Assembly (NCBI GenBank): GCA_021787845.1
Contig: JAJYLH010000019.1
Coordinates: forward strand, 1-64,000
Reading direction: 5' to 3'
Source of the DNA: Myxococcales bacterium
GTDB lineage: Bacteria > Myxococcota > Myxococcia > Myxococcales > JAJYLH01
DNA: 64,000 bases
Of the stretch, positions 1-8,667 are shown one piece after another (the stretch's first letter is position 1; the number at the start of each line of letters is the position of its first letter). Both the position numbers and the translations under genes were made by a program. The notes beneath the pieces were generated by a model. It worked only from the letters and a program-made list of their open reading frames with translations, ran no database searches and was not told where the DNA came from.

Positions 1-528
1 GAAGGCCCAGGAGCTCTGGCCGACCAGGTCGACGCAGGACGAGATGCAGGTGAAGGGGAAGCCCTGCGCGAGCGAATCGACGCAGGTCGAGGTACAGGAA
101 AACGGCTGGAATTCCTGGATCTCGATGTCGTAGCCGAGTTGTTTGGCCGCCGCGACGTAGGAAGCGCGACTTTGATCGCCGCGAAACGAGAGGCGCGCGA
201 CGAGAGCCGCCTGGCGGTCCAATATCAACACGGGAGCGAAGTAGGCATCCGGCAGGCCGGCGACGCGCTCCCAGTCCGGCAGGAGCTCGAGGGCCTGGGA
301 TGGATCGGCCTCTTCGAGAAGACGGTCGGCGCGAAGATGAACACGAAGGAGCTCGAAGGCGAGCGCCCGGATGAGCTTGGTCAGCTCGGCATCGAGCTCG
401 CGCGTCCAGGGGGCGCCCGGTGGAAGGAGGCCCTGGAGCACGTCGAGAAAGTTGGGGGCAGGCGATAGCGCTCCCGCGAGGGCCAGGGGGACGGGAGTGA
501 GGCCGCCGCTGAGATAGTCGTTCGCCAC
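1..528 (-). CDS. Mu gp48-like tail protein (DUF2313/YmfQ family), 3' part cut by window edge
   Basis: Translated by hand from a GTG at 526-528 that directly follows the TAG of the upstream gene at 529-531; the frame stays open to base 1. The start reads VANDYLSGGL and continues with LPPGAPWTRELDAELTKL and LLPDWERVAGLPD, the pattern of the DUF2313 baseplate/tail family that follows gp47 in Mu. About 176 residues are visible. The visible C-terminal part carries two Cys pairs (CTSTC and CISSC), unusual for a cytoplasmic virion protein. Function is inferred from family and position; the tail-fibre genes should follow to the left. Confidence 0.8.
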   Translation of the reverse strand, partial: MANDYLSGGLTPVPLALAGALSPAPNFLDVLQGLLPPGAPWTRELDAELTKLIRALAFELLRVHLRADRLLEEADPSQALELLPDWERVAGLPDAYFAPVLILDRQAALVARLSFRGDQSRASYVAAAKQLGYDIEIQEFQPFSCTSTCVDSLAQGFPFTCISSCVDLVGQSSWAF

Positions 529-918
529 CTACATCATCTCCGAGATCGAGAATAGGAGCTGTCCCTGCTGGATGGTCACCATATCGCCCTCGGCGGCCCA
601 TCCCGGAGGCCCGAATGGGCCGCAGCAAAGGAGGTCGCCTCCCTCCTGCGCGTCGAAGAGCGCCCATCCGACCGCGGCGACGCCGCCGCCCGGCGCGCCG
701 AGCGGGCCGAAGACGAGATCCTGGGCGTTCGCCTTCGCGGCGGCGCTCGGAAACGCCGCGTCCTCCCATCCGGGGAGCATTTGCCTCGCGCAGGCCTCGA
801 CGTAGCCAGAGCCGTCGGAGGAGGTCGGAAGGGCCTGAAGGAGGCCGACGTAGAGCGGCGTCGAGAAGAACGTTCCGCCGAGAAACATCTGCGCGCCGAG
901 ATGAGTGAAGCCCTGCAT
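529..918 (-). CDS. Small tail-fibre-type protein
   Basis: 129 aa from an ATG at 918, just after the baseplate J stop at 923. The pattern PLYVGLLQA, GYVEACARQ, VGWALFDA, GDLLCCGPFGP, GDMVTIQQGQLLFSI resembles the short beta-rich phage tail-fibre proteins that describe a slab of repeated strands. It sits between gp47-like and gp48-like genes, which Mu itself does not show, so it is probably an extra baseplate or fibre attachment component. The longer frame reaching 1218 is Arg/Ser-rich shadow sequence inside baseplate J and was not used. Confidence 0.65.
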   Translation of the reverse strand: MQGFTHLGAQMFLGGTFFSTPLYVGLLQALPTSSDGSGYVEACARQMLPGWEDAAFPSAAAKANAQDLVFGPLGAPGGGVAAVGWALFDAQEGGDLLCCGPFGPPGWAAEGDMVTIQQGQLLFSISEMM

Positions 919-922
919 GGAA

Positions 923-1978
923 TCAGCTCCAGGTGATTGCGCCGGGCACGATGATGTGTCCGAGCGCCGCGATGGTGTCCGCCGTGGGGGAAAGCAGCGT
1001 GAACCGGGTAACGCCTGGGGCGATACTGATGGCCTCGAGGATGTCCGAGAGGTAGATCGTCCCTTCGGGCTTCGCGCGGCGCCGGATGATGTCGGCGATG
1101 CTCGAGCTGACCGCGGCCTGGATAACGGAAGTGTTCGGCGTGAGGGCGATCTGGAGCGCGAGCGGGTCGGCGATCGGGGCGAGCGCGTACGCGATGGCGG
1201 TAACCGGCCTCTTGGCATCGAGCTCGGCCTGGACGGCGGCGATGGTCGTCGCGCCCGGGATGATGGAGCCGGCCTGATCGTCCATCACGAAGAACACGCC
1301 GACGGTACCGAGCCCGAGGTAGTTCGGGACCTCCCAGGCGCGCGTGACGCTCGGGACGGACAGCGCCCAGTTGGCATAGTCGCCGGGACCGCCGCCGGAG
1401 GGCGGCTTCTGGATGGCCGAGAGCATCCGCGCCCGATAGTCATCGTCGCTCTCGAGATCTGCGCCTCCCGAGAGGCCGTCATCCGCGACCATCACCGAAG
1501 ATGCGACGCCGGCGACGGGAGAGACGAGCGACAGCGGGCTTCCGGCATCGGTGTTGCCGCCGGCGCCATTCTCGGTGGCCGTGGCCGCCGTCGTCGTCGA
1601 CCCGCCGGCGATGGTCGCATCCGCATCAGTGGCGAAGGTGGTGCCGTCGTTGCGCTGGACCTTCGTCGCCGCGGGCACGTCGGACCCATCGGTCCCGGTG
1701 AAGGTGAGGTTGCCCTTCGCCGGCGTCGCTGGCTTCGGCGCTCCGACAAAGAGCCGCGCCCAGCGGGCGAGGTACTGATGTTCGGCCGTGTCGGGGATGA
1801 TCTGGTCGGCGATCCAATCCATGTGACCATGGAGGCCGTGCGACGCGCCTGCCAGCACGGCCCCCAGGACCCGCTCGACGGACCGCCGGAGCTGAGCATC
1901 GGCGCCCGGGAGCTGCGACTCGATATCGCGCTGGATGCGGGCGTTCAAGGTCGCGAGCGATGGGCGGTTAAACGGCAT
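923..1978 (-). CDS. Baseplate protein J-like (Mu gp47)
   Basis: 351 aa, start ATG at 1978 (MPFNRPSLATLNARI), overlapping the end of the gp46-like gene by 11 bp. The N-terminal half has the Baseplate_J signature, including LARWARLFVGAPKPATPAKG and DLESDDDYRARMLSAIQ with PPSGGGPGDYANWAL, a typical wedge protein. The C-terminal 100 residues are the variable part (LQIALTPNTSVIQAAV). In Mu and P2 this protein forms the baseplate wedge with the gp46/W and gp48/I proteins; here all three are adjacent. An upstream extension to 2023 is basic and lies in the neighbour, so it was rejected. Confidence 0.9.
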   Translation of the reverse strand: MPFNRPSLATLNARIQRDIESQLPGADAQLRRSVERVLGAVLAGASHGLHGHMDWIADQIIPDTAEHQYLARWARLFVGAPKPATPAKGNLTFTGTDGSDVPAATKVQRNDGTTFATDADATIAGGSTTTAATATENGAGGNTDAGSPLSLVSPVAGVASSVMVADDGLSGGADLESDDDYRARMLSAIQKPPSGGGPGDYANWALSVPSVTRAWEVPNYLGLGTVGVFFVMDDQAGSIIPGATTIAAVQAELDAKRPVTAIAYALAPIADPLALQIALTPNTSVIQAAVSSSIADIIRRRAKPEGTIYLSDILEAISIAPGVTRFTLLSPTADTIAALGHIIVPGAITWS

Positions 1979-2402
1979 TCGATCGTGCCTCCCAGAGCCG
2001 AGCGTACGGCGCCGCGGCCGCATCGGGCCTCTGAATCGAGACGCTCAGCCCGAGCACTCCCGAGGCGACCCGCGACGCGATGACCGCGACCGACTTCGCG
2101 ACGCCGTCGTCGACGAGCCACTGAAGCGCCTCGAGCGCGTATTGGCGCGCCTTGTCGAGGGTGGTCTGAAGCTCGTTCTCGCGTCGCAGCATCCACAGGC
2201 GCGAGCCTATCTGATCTCCGAAGATCGAATCGCCCCACCAGCCTCGGCGCGAGCCCTCGACCTTGTCGTCCGGATCGGCACGGCGGTCGGTGAACAGGCT
2301 AATCATCACGGCGGCGTCGAGGCCATCGTCATCATAGAGAAGATTGCCGCCCTCTCGAACGAGGTCGGCATCGCCGATGGCGGGGATCTCGAGGCGCAGC
2401 AT
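1968..2402 (-). CDS. Mu gp46-like baseplate protein (GPW family)
   Basis: 144 aa starting MLRLEIPAIGDADL. It has the gp46 layout: an N-terminal beta region, then LLYDDDGLDAAVMISLFTD, RRGWWGDSIFGDQIGSRLW and a helical C-terminal half with LQWLVDDGVAKSV. The GWWGD element is characteristic of this T4 gp25/lysozyme-like wedge family. It abuts the gp45-like gene (both use base 2402) and overlaps baseplate J, so translation is probably coupled. No unusual feature is seen. Confidence 0.88.
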   Translation of the reverse strand: MLRLEIPAIGDADLVREGGNLLYDDDGLDAAVMISLFTDRRADPDDKVEGSRRGWWGDSIFGDQIGSRLWMLRRENELQTTLDKARQYALEALQWLVDDGVAKSVAVIASRVASGVLGLSVSIQRPDAAAAPYARLWEARSNAV

Positions 2403-3010
2403 CAGTCGCTCACCGAGACCTTTCCGCTTCCGGAGGTGACCGTCCCGGTCACATCGATCGGAGCCGGATTCGGAACGCCGACGGCCGGCGCGCCGCTTCC
2501 TCCCGTGACCGAGATGACGAAGGTATTCGCGGGGATCGTGACTTTGACGGAATCCCCTTTGCGCGCGGCGCCCTTGGACGCGTCCGATGAGCCGATGCGC
2601 AGCGCATCCGCAGTGAGCTCGAGCGACTTGTCCGCTTTGGCATAGAGACGGAGACCATCCCTTGTGTAGAGGGCGATCTCCCCCTCTGCGAGGCTCTTGG
2701 GCCTCAGCTCGCGATTGCCGGCCAGGATCGCAACACCGCCATTCCGCGCGCCGCCGACGCTCAGGAACAGCGCCTCGGCACCCTTCGGTGGCACCCAGGT
2801 CAAGCCGTAGGGCTGGAAATGCTCGACGCCGTCCTGCACTTCATCGGCGAGGAGCTGGAGCTGGAGCTGCTGGTACTTCAAAGAGTCGTCGACGAGCTTG
2901 ACGACGGCGCGGCTGACGAGGAGCTTGACGCGCCTTTCAACGGGCGCGACTGCGCGCTCGATGAGGGTCTTGACCTGTTCGACAAGGTGGCGCAGATCGT
3001 CCGGCCTCAT
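2402..3010 (-). CDS. Mu gp45-like baseplate/spike assembly protein (gpV type)
   Basis: 202 aa, start ATG at 3010 overlapping the TGA of the preceding hub gene (ATGA). The N-terminus has a charged helix (VKTLIERAVAPVERRVKLL), then a beta region (YGLTWVPPKGAEALFLSVGG, VAILAGN) and a repetitive C-terminus (PANTFVISVTGGSGAPAVG). Family knowledge: gp45/gpV forms the membrane-piercing spike under the tail tube. A longer frame beginning at 3277 lies inside the hub gene and is ignored. Confidence 0.87.
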   Translation of the reverse strand: MRPDDLRHLVEQVKTLIERAVAPVERRVKLLVSRAVVKLVDDSLKYQQLQLQLLADEVQDGVEHFQPYGLTWVPPKGAEALFLSVGGARNGGVAILAGNRELRPKSLAEGEIALYTRDGLRLYAKADKSLELTADALRIGSSDASKGAARKGDSVKVTIPANTFVISVTGGSGAPAVGVPNPAPIDVTGTVTSGSGKVSVSD

Positions 3011-4053
3011 GCGCTTTCTCCGATAAAACTCGTCGTCTTCGGGGGCAGTTCGAGGACGGTATACGCCTCCCTCTCGGTCAGCTCGAGCTGGGTTCGAGCA
3101 CCTTGCCCGTCGAGGATGAGGGTCGCGGACACGACAAGGAGCTCGGCGTCCACGCGAAGGATCTCGTCCTCGACCTTGACGAGGAGATTCGGCTCCCAGA
3201 GACCGCCCTGGCGCTCCCAGCCGCGGACGATGTAGGTGAGCTTGCGGGCGCGGCCGGCGCGGACGTTCCGCTCCCATGTTGCCCGGTTCTGAAGGACGTC
3301 GCCTGCGCCCTGATCATCCGCGAGAACGATCAGCGTTCGCGACCGGGAGACTGCCGGGTCGGTGGCCGTCGCCTGCGGCGTTGCCGCATCGGCGCCTGAG
3401 AACTGATCGGAGCCTCTCGACTGCGCCTTGACGATGTACTTGCTAAACCTCCCACTCCAGCTTCCGCGCCGGCTTCCGCGCTCGATGTTCGATCCGAGTC
3501 GAAGGACGGTCGACGTCCGCTTGCTGCCCGCCTCGGCGAAATGGAGGGAGCCGTCCGAGCCGCTCGTCAGGAGGCAGCCATACATCCGCGCGCCGCGTTC
3601 GAGCGCGTCGAAGACCTTCTCCCCCTGTTCGAGCGCGAACTGTGGGAGCGGCTTGGAGACGTCCGCATCCGCGAAGACGGAGACGCCGTAGGGATCGCAA
3701 AGATCTTTAGCGATCTGGAGAAGGCCCTTGTTTGCCCATTGCCCCGAGTCGTGGACCGCGCTGCAATCGACCAGATCGCCGGCCTTCGAGCGGCCGCGCA
3801 CGTCCATCGTATGCTCGGTCGCCGAGTAGGTGATGTTCGAGTCGTCGATGTAGCCGGTGACCGCGAGCTTGCCTCTGACCTTGACGGTGCAAGCGTCGCC
3901 CTCGTCGATGGGGACCGGCCGGCGCTCGCTTGACCATCGTTCGGAGAAGGAGAGCGTAAATGCGGCCGCCGCCTGCTCGATGGAGCGCGTCAGGCGCATC
4001 GAGAGCCAACCCTCGTAGCACTTCCCTCCGACGAAGAGCTGGACCTCAGGCAC
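3007..4053 (-). CDS. Mu gp44-like baseplate hub protein (gpP/gpD type)
   Basis: 348 aa starting MPEVQLFVGGKCYEGW. It shows the hub fold of T4 gp27 relatives: SIEQAAAAFTLSFSERW, GDACTVKVRGKLAVTGYIDD, MDVRGRSKAGDLVDCS and NKGLLQIAKDLCDPYGVSV. In Mu the hub trimer joins tube to spike and lies between the N (gp43) and gp45 genes, exactly the order here. It overlaps the gp43-like stop by 8 bp and the gp45 start by 4 bp. Confidence 0.9.
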   Translation of the reverse strand: MPEVQLFVGGKCYEGWLSMRLTRSIEQAAAAFTLSFSERWSSERRPVPIDEGDACTVKVRGKLAVTGYIDDSNITYSATEHTMDVRGRSKAGDLVDCSAVHDSGQWANKGLLQIAKDLCDPYGVSVFADADVSKPLPQFALEQGEKVFDALERGARMYGCLLTSGSDGSLHFAEAGSKRTSTVLRLGSNIERGSRRGSWSGRFSKYIVKAQSRGSDQFSGADAATPQATATDPAVSRSRTLIVLADDQGAGDVLQNRATWERNVRAGRARKLTYIVRGWERQGGLWEPNLLVKVEDEILRVDAELLVVSATLILDGQGARTQLELTEREAYTVLELPPKTTSFIGESA

Positions 4054-5500
4054 TCAGCACCTCCAGAGCGACGCCGCCAGGCACGAAGCAGGGATGGCCG
4101 ACGTCGTTGCGACGGCAGATCTCCTCGTCGCGGAAAGCATCGCCATAGAGCTCGTAAGCGATTGCGAGAGCGGGGAGGGTCTTCGCCGGCCTGAAAGAGC
4201 TGAGAGAGGGAAGCGTGCCCGCGGCGCTCTCGATGTGAGCGATGATCGCGGCCTTGAGGTCGAGGAGCGCCTGAAAGAGGTTGTCGCTTGCGACGCTCCC
4301 CTCGAGCGTTTCGGCGACAGAGACAACGTTGTCCCGAAACCCCTCCGCCTGATCGACGCTCTCGAAAACAAGATCGGGGAGGGCATCGGAAACGGCGCAT
4401 AGCGCTCCGATCGCGCAGGCGTCGGCGATGAGCTGGTCGTTCGACGCCTGCGTAACGGCAGTCGCTGACGCCGTGGAGGCCAGGGCCACCGGCGGCGCCG
4501 GCGCGAAGGTCGCGAGGAGAGCGAGGGCCGATTGGATGATCTTCTTATCCTGAGCCGATGCCGCGCTGCCCGATGGTAGAACGGGAGGGGAGAAGGATGA
4601 GGACGCCGCGGAAACAAGGGCCGACGATGAAGAACGCGTCGTCGAGGAGCTCCCAGATGCTTGCGCAGAATCCTGAGACGCGGCATCCGACTTCCGAGTC
4701 GCCTCGGCTGCGGCGGACGTCTTCAGCGCGTCGCCGGCGGCGGTGAAGAGTCCCCAGATTCCCAGCGCGAGCTGATAGGGATCTTCGATTAGGGACAAGA
4801 GGTTCCCGAGGAAGTCGCCGACGCTCAACTCCAGATCGTCGAGGACGCCGAGGATGGCTGCCTCCGCCCCCTCCCACGATGCGATCTTGTCCGCCGCGGC
4901 GGAGATGGCCTTTTCTACATCCGTCACGACCTCTGCGATCTCTCCTTTGACCGCGAGACGGTCCCGGAAGTCCGCGACGGCAGAAGGCGCGACGCCCGAG
5001 AACGTCGAGATGCTGTCCGGGACCGTGCCGCCATAGCTTATGGCCGTCGGCGCCCCGGGCTTTCCGATAGCCTGAAGGTTCGCGGCATTCCGCACCGCGG
5101 CCCCCGAATCGGTGATGACCCGAGGCGTCGGCTCGTTCCCGATCTCGATGAACTTGCAAGAGAACTTTGCGATACCGCCTTTGGCCGTCGACTCTCGAAT
5201 GCGCACCGGCCCGTCGAGAGCGACGACCAGCTCTCCAAGGAACGGATGGACCAGCTTGCCGGCGCCGGGCGTCTCGAGGGCCTCTCGAAGCTTGTCCCGC
5301 GCGTCCATGTAGGTCGGCCCGACGACTAGCAGATCGACGTCGAAACGAGGCGCGCGCTTGCCGAGGTCCTCGACCATCGGGACGCTTCGGAAGGGGAACT
5401 CGACGGCAGCCGTGCGCCGGCCGACCTCGGTGCTCGAGGTGTCGATGTAGAAGGCCGCGCCACGAAAGGACCCCGACCGAAGCTGGTCTCGCCAACTCAA
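4046..5500 (-). CDS. Mu N-like tail protein (DNA circularization N-terminal family, gp43)
   Basis: 484 aa starting MSWRDQLRSGSFRGAAFYID. The N-terminal ~150 residues match the DNA_circ_N family (GRRTAAVEFPFRSVPMVEDLG, ARFDVDLLVVGPTYMDARDKL by eye). The middle is Ala/Ser-rich and low complexity (residues about 290-350), followed by a helical end. In Mu this protein is a tail/baseplate component; the name dna circularization comes from work on phage APSE/P22-type relatives and should not be taken literally. It overlaps the tape measure stop by 4 bp. Confidence 0.86.
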   Translation of the reverse strand: MSWRDQLRSGSFRGAAFYIDTSSTEVGRRTAAVEFPFRSVPMVEDLGKRAPRFDVDLLVVGPTYMDARDKLREALETPGAGKLVHPFLGELVVALDGPVRIRESTAKGGIAKFSCKFIEIGNEPTPRVITDSGAAVRNAANLQAIGKPGAPTAISYGGTVPDSISTFSGVAPSAVADFRDRLAVKGEIAEVVTDVEKAISAAADKIASWEGAEAAILGVLDDLELSVGDFLGNLLSLIEDPYQLALGIWGLFTAAGDALKTSAAAEATRKSDAASQDSAQASGSSSTTRSSSSALVSAASSSFSPPVLPSGSAASAQDKKIIQSALALLATFAPAPPVALASTASATAVTQASNDQLIADACAIGALCAVSDALPDLVFESVDQAEGFRDNVVSVAETLEGSVASDNLFQALLDLKAAIIAHIESAAGTLPSLSSFRPAKTLPALAIAYELYGDAFRDEEICRRNDVGHPCFVPGGVALEVLSA

Positions 5501-8214
5501 TAGGCACTCCTCATCGAAAGGCCGGTGTCGACGCTGATGTCCATCGGCCCTTCCCGCGAAAGCGAGGCGACCGCCGGGACGCCGTCATGGTCGATCGTGA
5601 TCCTTAGCTCTCCGCCCACACGTGTCCCGACACGCGGAGGCAGACCGGAGGCGGCCTTCCGCGGCCCGATCGTCTCCACTCTCTTCCCGAGCTCCCGCGC
5701 CTTCGGTCGAGTCATCGAATCGGCGAGCCTCTCCATGCGCTGCCCTCCAGCCACGTCCGCATGGCTGGTCTCGAGCAGCTTCCCGCCTGCACGCACGAAG
5801 CCGGCGCCGAGCGCATGGAGTATCTTGCCGATGTCGTGCCACAGGTCGACGAAGAACTTCTTCACGGGCGTCCAGTGCTTCACGATCAGGGCCGGGATGC
5901 CGACAAGCGGGTTGAAAACAGCGACCCATCCCGCGTGCGACTCGATCCATGCCCAGAGGCCAGAGAAGAACGTCTTCACCGCCGACCAGTGCTTGACGAT
6001 GAGAAGGGGAATCCCGACGAAAGGGAGGAAGACCGCGACCCACCCCGTATGCGCCCAGACCCAGCCCCAGAGGCCGACAAAGAACCCCTTGACCTCCGCC
6101 CAATGGTTGACGATGGCGATCGGAATCAGAAGGAGCGGCATGAAGATGACGAGCCACTCATGGGCTTTTAGCCACTCCCAGACGCCGATAAAGAACTTCT
6201 TTACCGCGGTCCAGTGCTTCACAAGGAGGACCGCGCCGGTGATGAGCAATCCGATGCCGACGACGATCCAAGTGATCGGATTGGCCAGCATCGCAACGGC
6301 GAGCGCCCAGAACGACGTCGCGGCCGTCCCCACCGAGGCCGAGAGAAGGTACATGCCGAGCTGCGCGAGATTCGTGACAATCGGAAGCGCGCCTATCGCG
6401 ATCTGGACCAGGCCAACGAGACCAGCCAGAGACGCGAGCAGCCCGAGCCCGGTTGCCACCGCCGTGAAGAGGAGAACGAACGCCGCGGCGGCAATGCCAA
6501 CGACGAAGGCGAGTACGCGATGCCGCTCGAGGAAGCGCCCCACCCACGAAACCCCTGACTTGATGGCCTCGATCACCGGGCCGAGGACCGGCTTGAGGCT
6601 GTCGTTGATGATGATGGAGAGGTTCTGGAAGAGGTTGCCGAGCTCCTTGAGCGCGCTCCACTGATTCGAGCTGACCGTTCCCGCGACCGCGGCCGCCTTC
6701 CCCTGGATGGTCTTGTCGTTGAACTCTTTATTGAAGAGGTCGAGCTTGCCGTTCTCGTTGGCGCGCGACTGCGCCATCAGCGCGATGACAGCCTGGGCAG
6801 CCGACTGGCCGAAGATCGCAGTGATCTTCTGGTAGCGCTCGCCGGTTCCCATCTTGCGCGTGGCCGCATCGAGCTCGTGGATGAGCTTGATGGGATCACG
6901 AAGGTTCTTGGTTACATCCTCGGAGCGAATGCCCAGGAGACGCCCGAGCATGTCACGGCCGTGCCCGGTCGCGCCCATTCTCCGCGCGCCGGTGAGGCCG
7001 ACGAAGAACTCCTGCATGGCCGTGCCGGCGCGCGAGCCCTTGATGCCGGCATTGTGCAGCGAGGCGAGCATCGCGGCCGTCTCGTTCGCCGAGATGCCGA
7101 GGGAGTGCGCAGTCGACGAGGTGTACGAGAACGCCTCTCCGAGCTCGCCGACATCCGCGGCCGATGCGTTCGCCGCGTAGGCGATGAGGTCGGCCATCTT
7201 CGCGACTTGCGTGGCCGGCATCTGGAAGCCCTCGAGCGCACTCGTTACGACCTTCGTGGCGTCGCCGAAGCTGATGTTGGCGGCAGTCGCGAGGTCGATG
7301 ATGGGCTTCGTGCCCTTGAGGATCCAGTTGGTATGCCAGCCCTGCTGCGCGAGGATCTCCATCCCTTCGGCCGCTTGGGTCGAGGAGAAGAGAGTGGTCG
7401 AGCCGAGATCGAGCGCGAGCCCTCGAAGCGCCCGGAAGGACTTCTCGGTACCATCGGTCTTCGCCCGGACCTTCGACATCGCGAAGTCGAATTCATTGCC
7501 GGTCTCGACGGCGCGCTCGAGGAAGCCCTTACCTCGCTCGGCGAACCCTGCGACCTCCCCGGAGGCCATCTGGAGATTCATGGAGAGCATGTTCGCTCCC
7601 AGGCCCCGACTCGTCGCCTCCTCCATTCCCGCCAAGATGCCTTTGAGTCCGCCGCTCCCGGGCGATGCGGCGGGGCGCGGGCGCACAGGCTCCCCGCCGA
7701 TGCCCTCCGTTGTCGGGAGGCCCGCGAACTGCTCGGAGCCGGCAACGCCAAGGCCGCCTCCGGTCGAGGCGATCTCTTCGGCCGCCTCGGACGCGGCGAC
7801 CGGCATCGTCGCGATGGCCTGGTCGAACTCGGCGGCAGCGGTCTTCGCGGCCGCGGCGAGCTCGCGACCTGCCGCTGCGACTCCGCTCGCTACGCCGCGC
7901 GCGGCAGGAACCATCGTCCCGATGGACGCATTCAGGGTTCTGGAGGAATCCTCGGCGGAGATCCCGAGCGCCGAGCTCGCGCGCCCGACTCCCTCGGCCG
8001 CCGCCGCAGCGGCCGGCGCGGTCTCCTTCGCCGAGGTCTCGAGCTCGCTTGCGGCGAGCTTCATGCCAGCGACGGCCGGCGCCGCGGCGAATCCGGAGGA
8101 GGCTCCTCGCCCCGCGGTTCGGAGGGCCTGGAAGCTCTGGGTGATGGACCGGATGGCTGACGAGGCGAGGTCCTGGACCCGGAAGACCATGCCGACCTTG
8201 AAATCAGCGGGCAT
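5497..8214 (-). CDS. Tail tape measure protein (gp42 type)
   Basis: 905 aa, the longest tail gene, in the expected place after the chaperone pair. The N-terminus MPADFKVGMVFRVQDLASS leads into a long Ala-rich helical section; residues around 215-500 show the TP901-type minor tail core (EFDFAMSKVRAKTDG, AANISFGDATKVVTSALEGF, NASAADVGELGEAF). The C-terminal third has several hydrophobic spans and about 3.5 copies of a 38-residue module, HWxxVKxFFxGLWxW...GIPxLIVK, encoded at about 5.83-6.23 kb. Tape measure proteins set tail length and can form the DNA channel in the inner membrane. The start overlaps the -1 frame chaperone extension by 11 bp. Confidence 0.92.
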   Translation of the reverse strand: MPADFKVGMVFRVQDLASSAIRSITQSFQALRTAGRGASSGFAAAPAVAGMKLAASELETSAKETAPAAAAAAEGVGRASSALGISAEDSSRTLNASIGTMVPAARGVASGVAAAGRELAAAAKTAAAEFDQAIATMPVAASEAAEEIASTGGGLGVAGSEQFAGLPTTEGIGGEPVRPRPAASPGSGGLKGILAGMEEATSRGLGANMLSMNLQMASGEVAGFAERGKGFLERAVETGNEFDFAMSKVRAKTDGTEKSFRALRGLALDLGSTTLFSSTQAAEGMEILAQQGWHTNWILKGTKPIIDLATAANISFGDATKVVTSALEGFQMPATQVAKMADLIAYAANASAADVGELGEAFSYTSSTAHSLGISANETAAMLASLHNAGIKGSRAGTAMQEFFVGLTGARRMGATGHGRDMLGRLLGIRSEDVTKNLRDPIKLIHELDAATRKMGTGERYQKITAIFGQSAAQAVIALMAQSRANENGKLDLFNKEFNDKTIQGKAAAVAGTVSSNQWSALKELGNLFQNLSIIINDSLKPVLGPVIEAIKSGVSWVGRFLERHRVLAFVVGIAAAAFVLLFTAVATGLGLLASLAGLVGLVQIAIGALPIVTNLAQLGMYLLSASVGTAATSFWALAVAMLANPITWIVVGIGLLITGAVLLVKHWTAVKKFFIGVWEWLKAHEWLVIFMPLLLIPIAIVNHWAEVKGFFVGLWGWVWAHTGWVAVFLPFVGIPLLIVKHWSAVKTFFSGLWAWIESHAGWVAVFNPLVGIPALIVKHWTPVKKFFVDLWHDIGKILHALGAGFVRAGGKLLETSHADVAGGQRMERLADSMTRPKARELGKRVETIGPRKAASGLPPRVGTRVGGELRITIDHDGVPAVASLSREGPMDISVDTGLSMRSAY

Positions 8215-8341
8215 GGTCGAATCTCCGCGCCTGGCCGTGCCAGGCCAGCATCTCCTCGACGGTCAGCTCGGCGAGCTCAGATGGCGCCCAGCCGAAGACG
8301 AACGCTAGGTCTCCGAGGACGTCTCGCCAGTTGGCTGGCGT
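8204..8341 (-). CDS. -1 frame extension of the tail assembly chaperone (gp41/gpE-E' type)
   Basis: The 45-residue -1 frame segment reads TPANWRDVLGDLAFVFGWAP then SELAELTVEEMLAWHGQARR, closely resembling the P2 E' type chaperone end (phage GpE family). It has no start of its own and begins exactly at the GGGAAAA slip site at 8341-8347, so the product should be a 145-aa fusion with residues 1-100 of the upstream gene. The end overlaps the tape measure start. This is how tail chaperone pairs are made in many long-tailed phages; the fusion itself is inferred from sequence. Confidence 0.8.
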   Translation of the reverse strand, partial: TPANWRDVLGDLAFVFGWAPSELAELTVEEMLAWHGQARRFDHAR

Positions 8342-8640
8342 TTTCCCATGTAGGAGTTGATCACCTCGTCGACGTTCGCGAAGTCCTCCGCTTCCAGTTC
8401 GCCCAGGTCGTTCACCGTCACGTTCGTGAGCGCCTCCATCAGGCGCAGCTCCTTGCCGACGTTGCCCTTGGCCTCGTCCATCTTCCTGAGATCCTTCGCC
8501 TTCGGACGCTTGACCGTTAGCCGGTCGACCGTCGCCTTGCCGTCGGTGATCGGGTAGTGCAGCCGCACGGTGGTGCTGCCGTCCTCGTTCGAGGTGTTCC
8601 GCTCGGCCTCGGGAAAGTCGAGCCGTTTCGGACCTGGCAT
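8305..8640 (-). CDS. Tail assembly chaperone, 0 frame (gp41-like)
   Basis: 111 aa, start ATG at 8640 (MPGPKRLDFPEAERNTS). The body VRLHYPITDGKATVDRLTVKRP, DLRKMDEAKGNVGKELRLM and TNVTVNDLGELEAEDF is the P2-E/Mu gp41 tail chaperone pattern. The frame ends 12 codons after a slippery site, giving a short form of 111 aa and, by -1 slippage, a long form of 145 aa. It lies between tube and tape measure as expected. Confidence 0.85.
   Translation of the reverse strand: MPGPKRLDFPEAERNTSNEDGSTTVRLHYPITDGKATVDRLTVKRPKAKDLRKMDEAKGNVGKELRLMEALTNVTVNDLGELEAEDFANVDEVINSYMGKRQPTGETSSET
8325..8347 (-). promoter_or_regulatory. Programmed -1 frameshift signal: slippery heptamer plus hairpin
   Basis: On the minus strand the 0-frame codons GGA AAA with the preceding G form G GGA AAA (8347-8341). 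The very next bases are CGCCAG CCAA CTGGCG, a perfect 6-bp stem with a 4-base loop (8340-8325). Slipping back one base opens the frame encoding the GpE-like extension. Heptamer, hairpin and conserved downstream protein agree. The hairpin starts directly after the slip site rather than 5-8 bases away, which is closer than textbook examples. Confidence 0.8.
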
Positions 8641-8667
8641 GACGATGCTCCTTTCGAACTTGGATGG

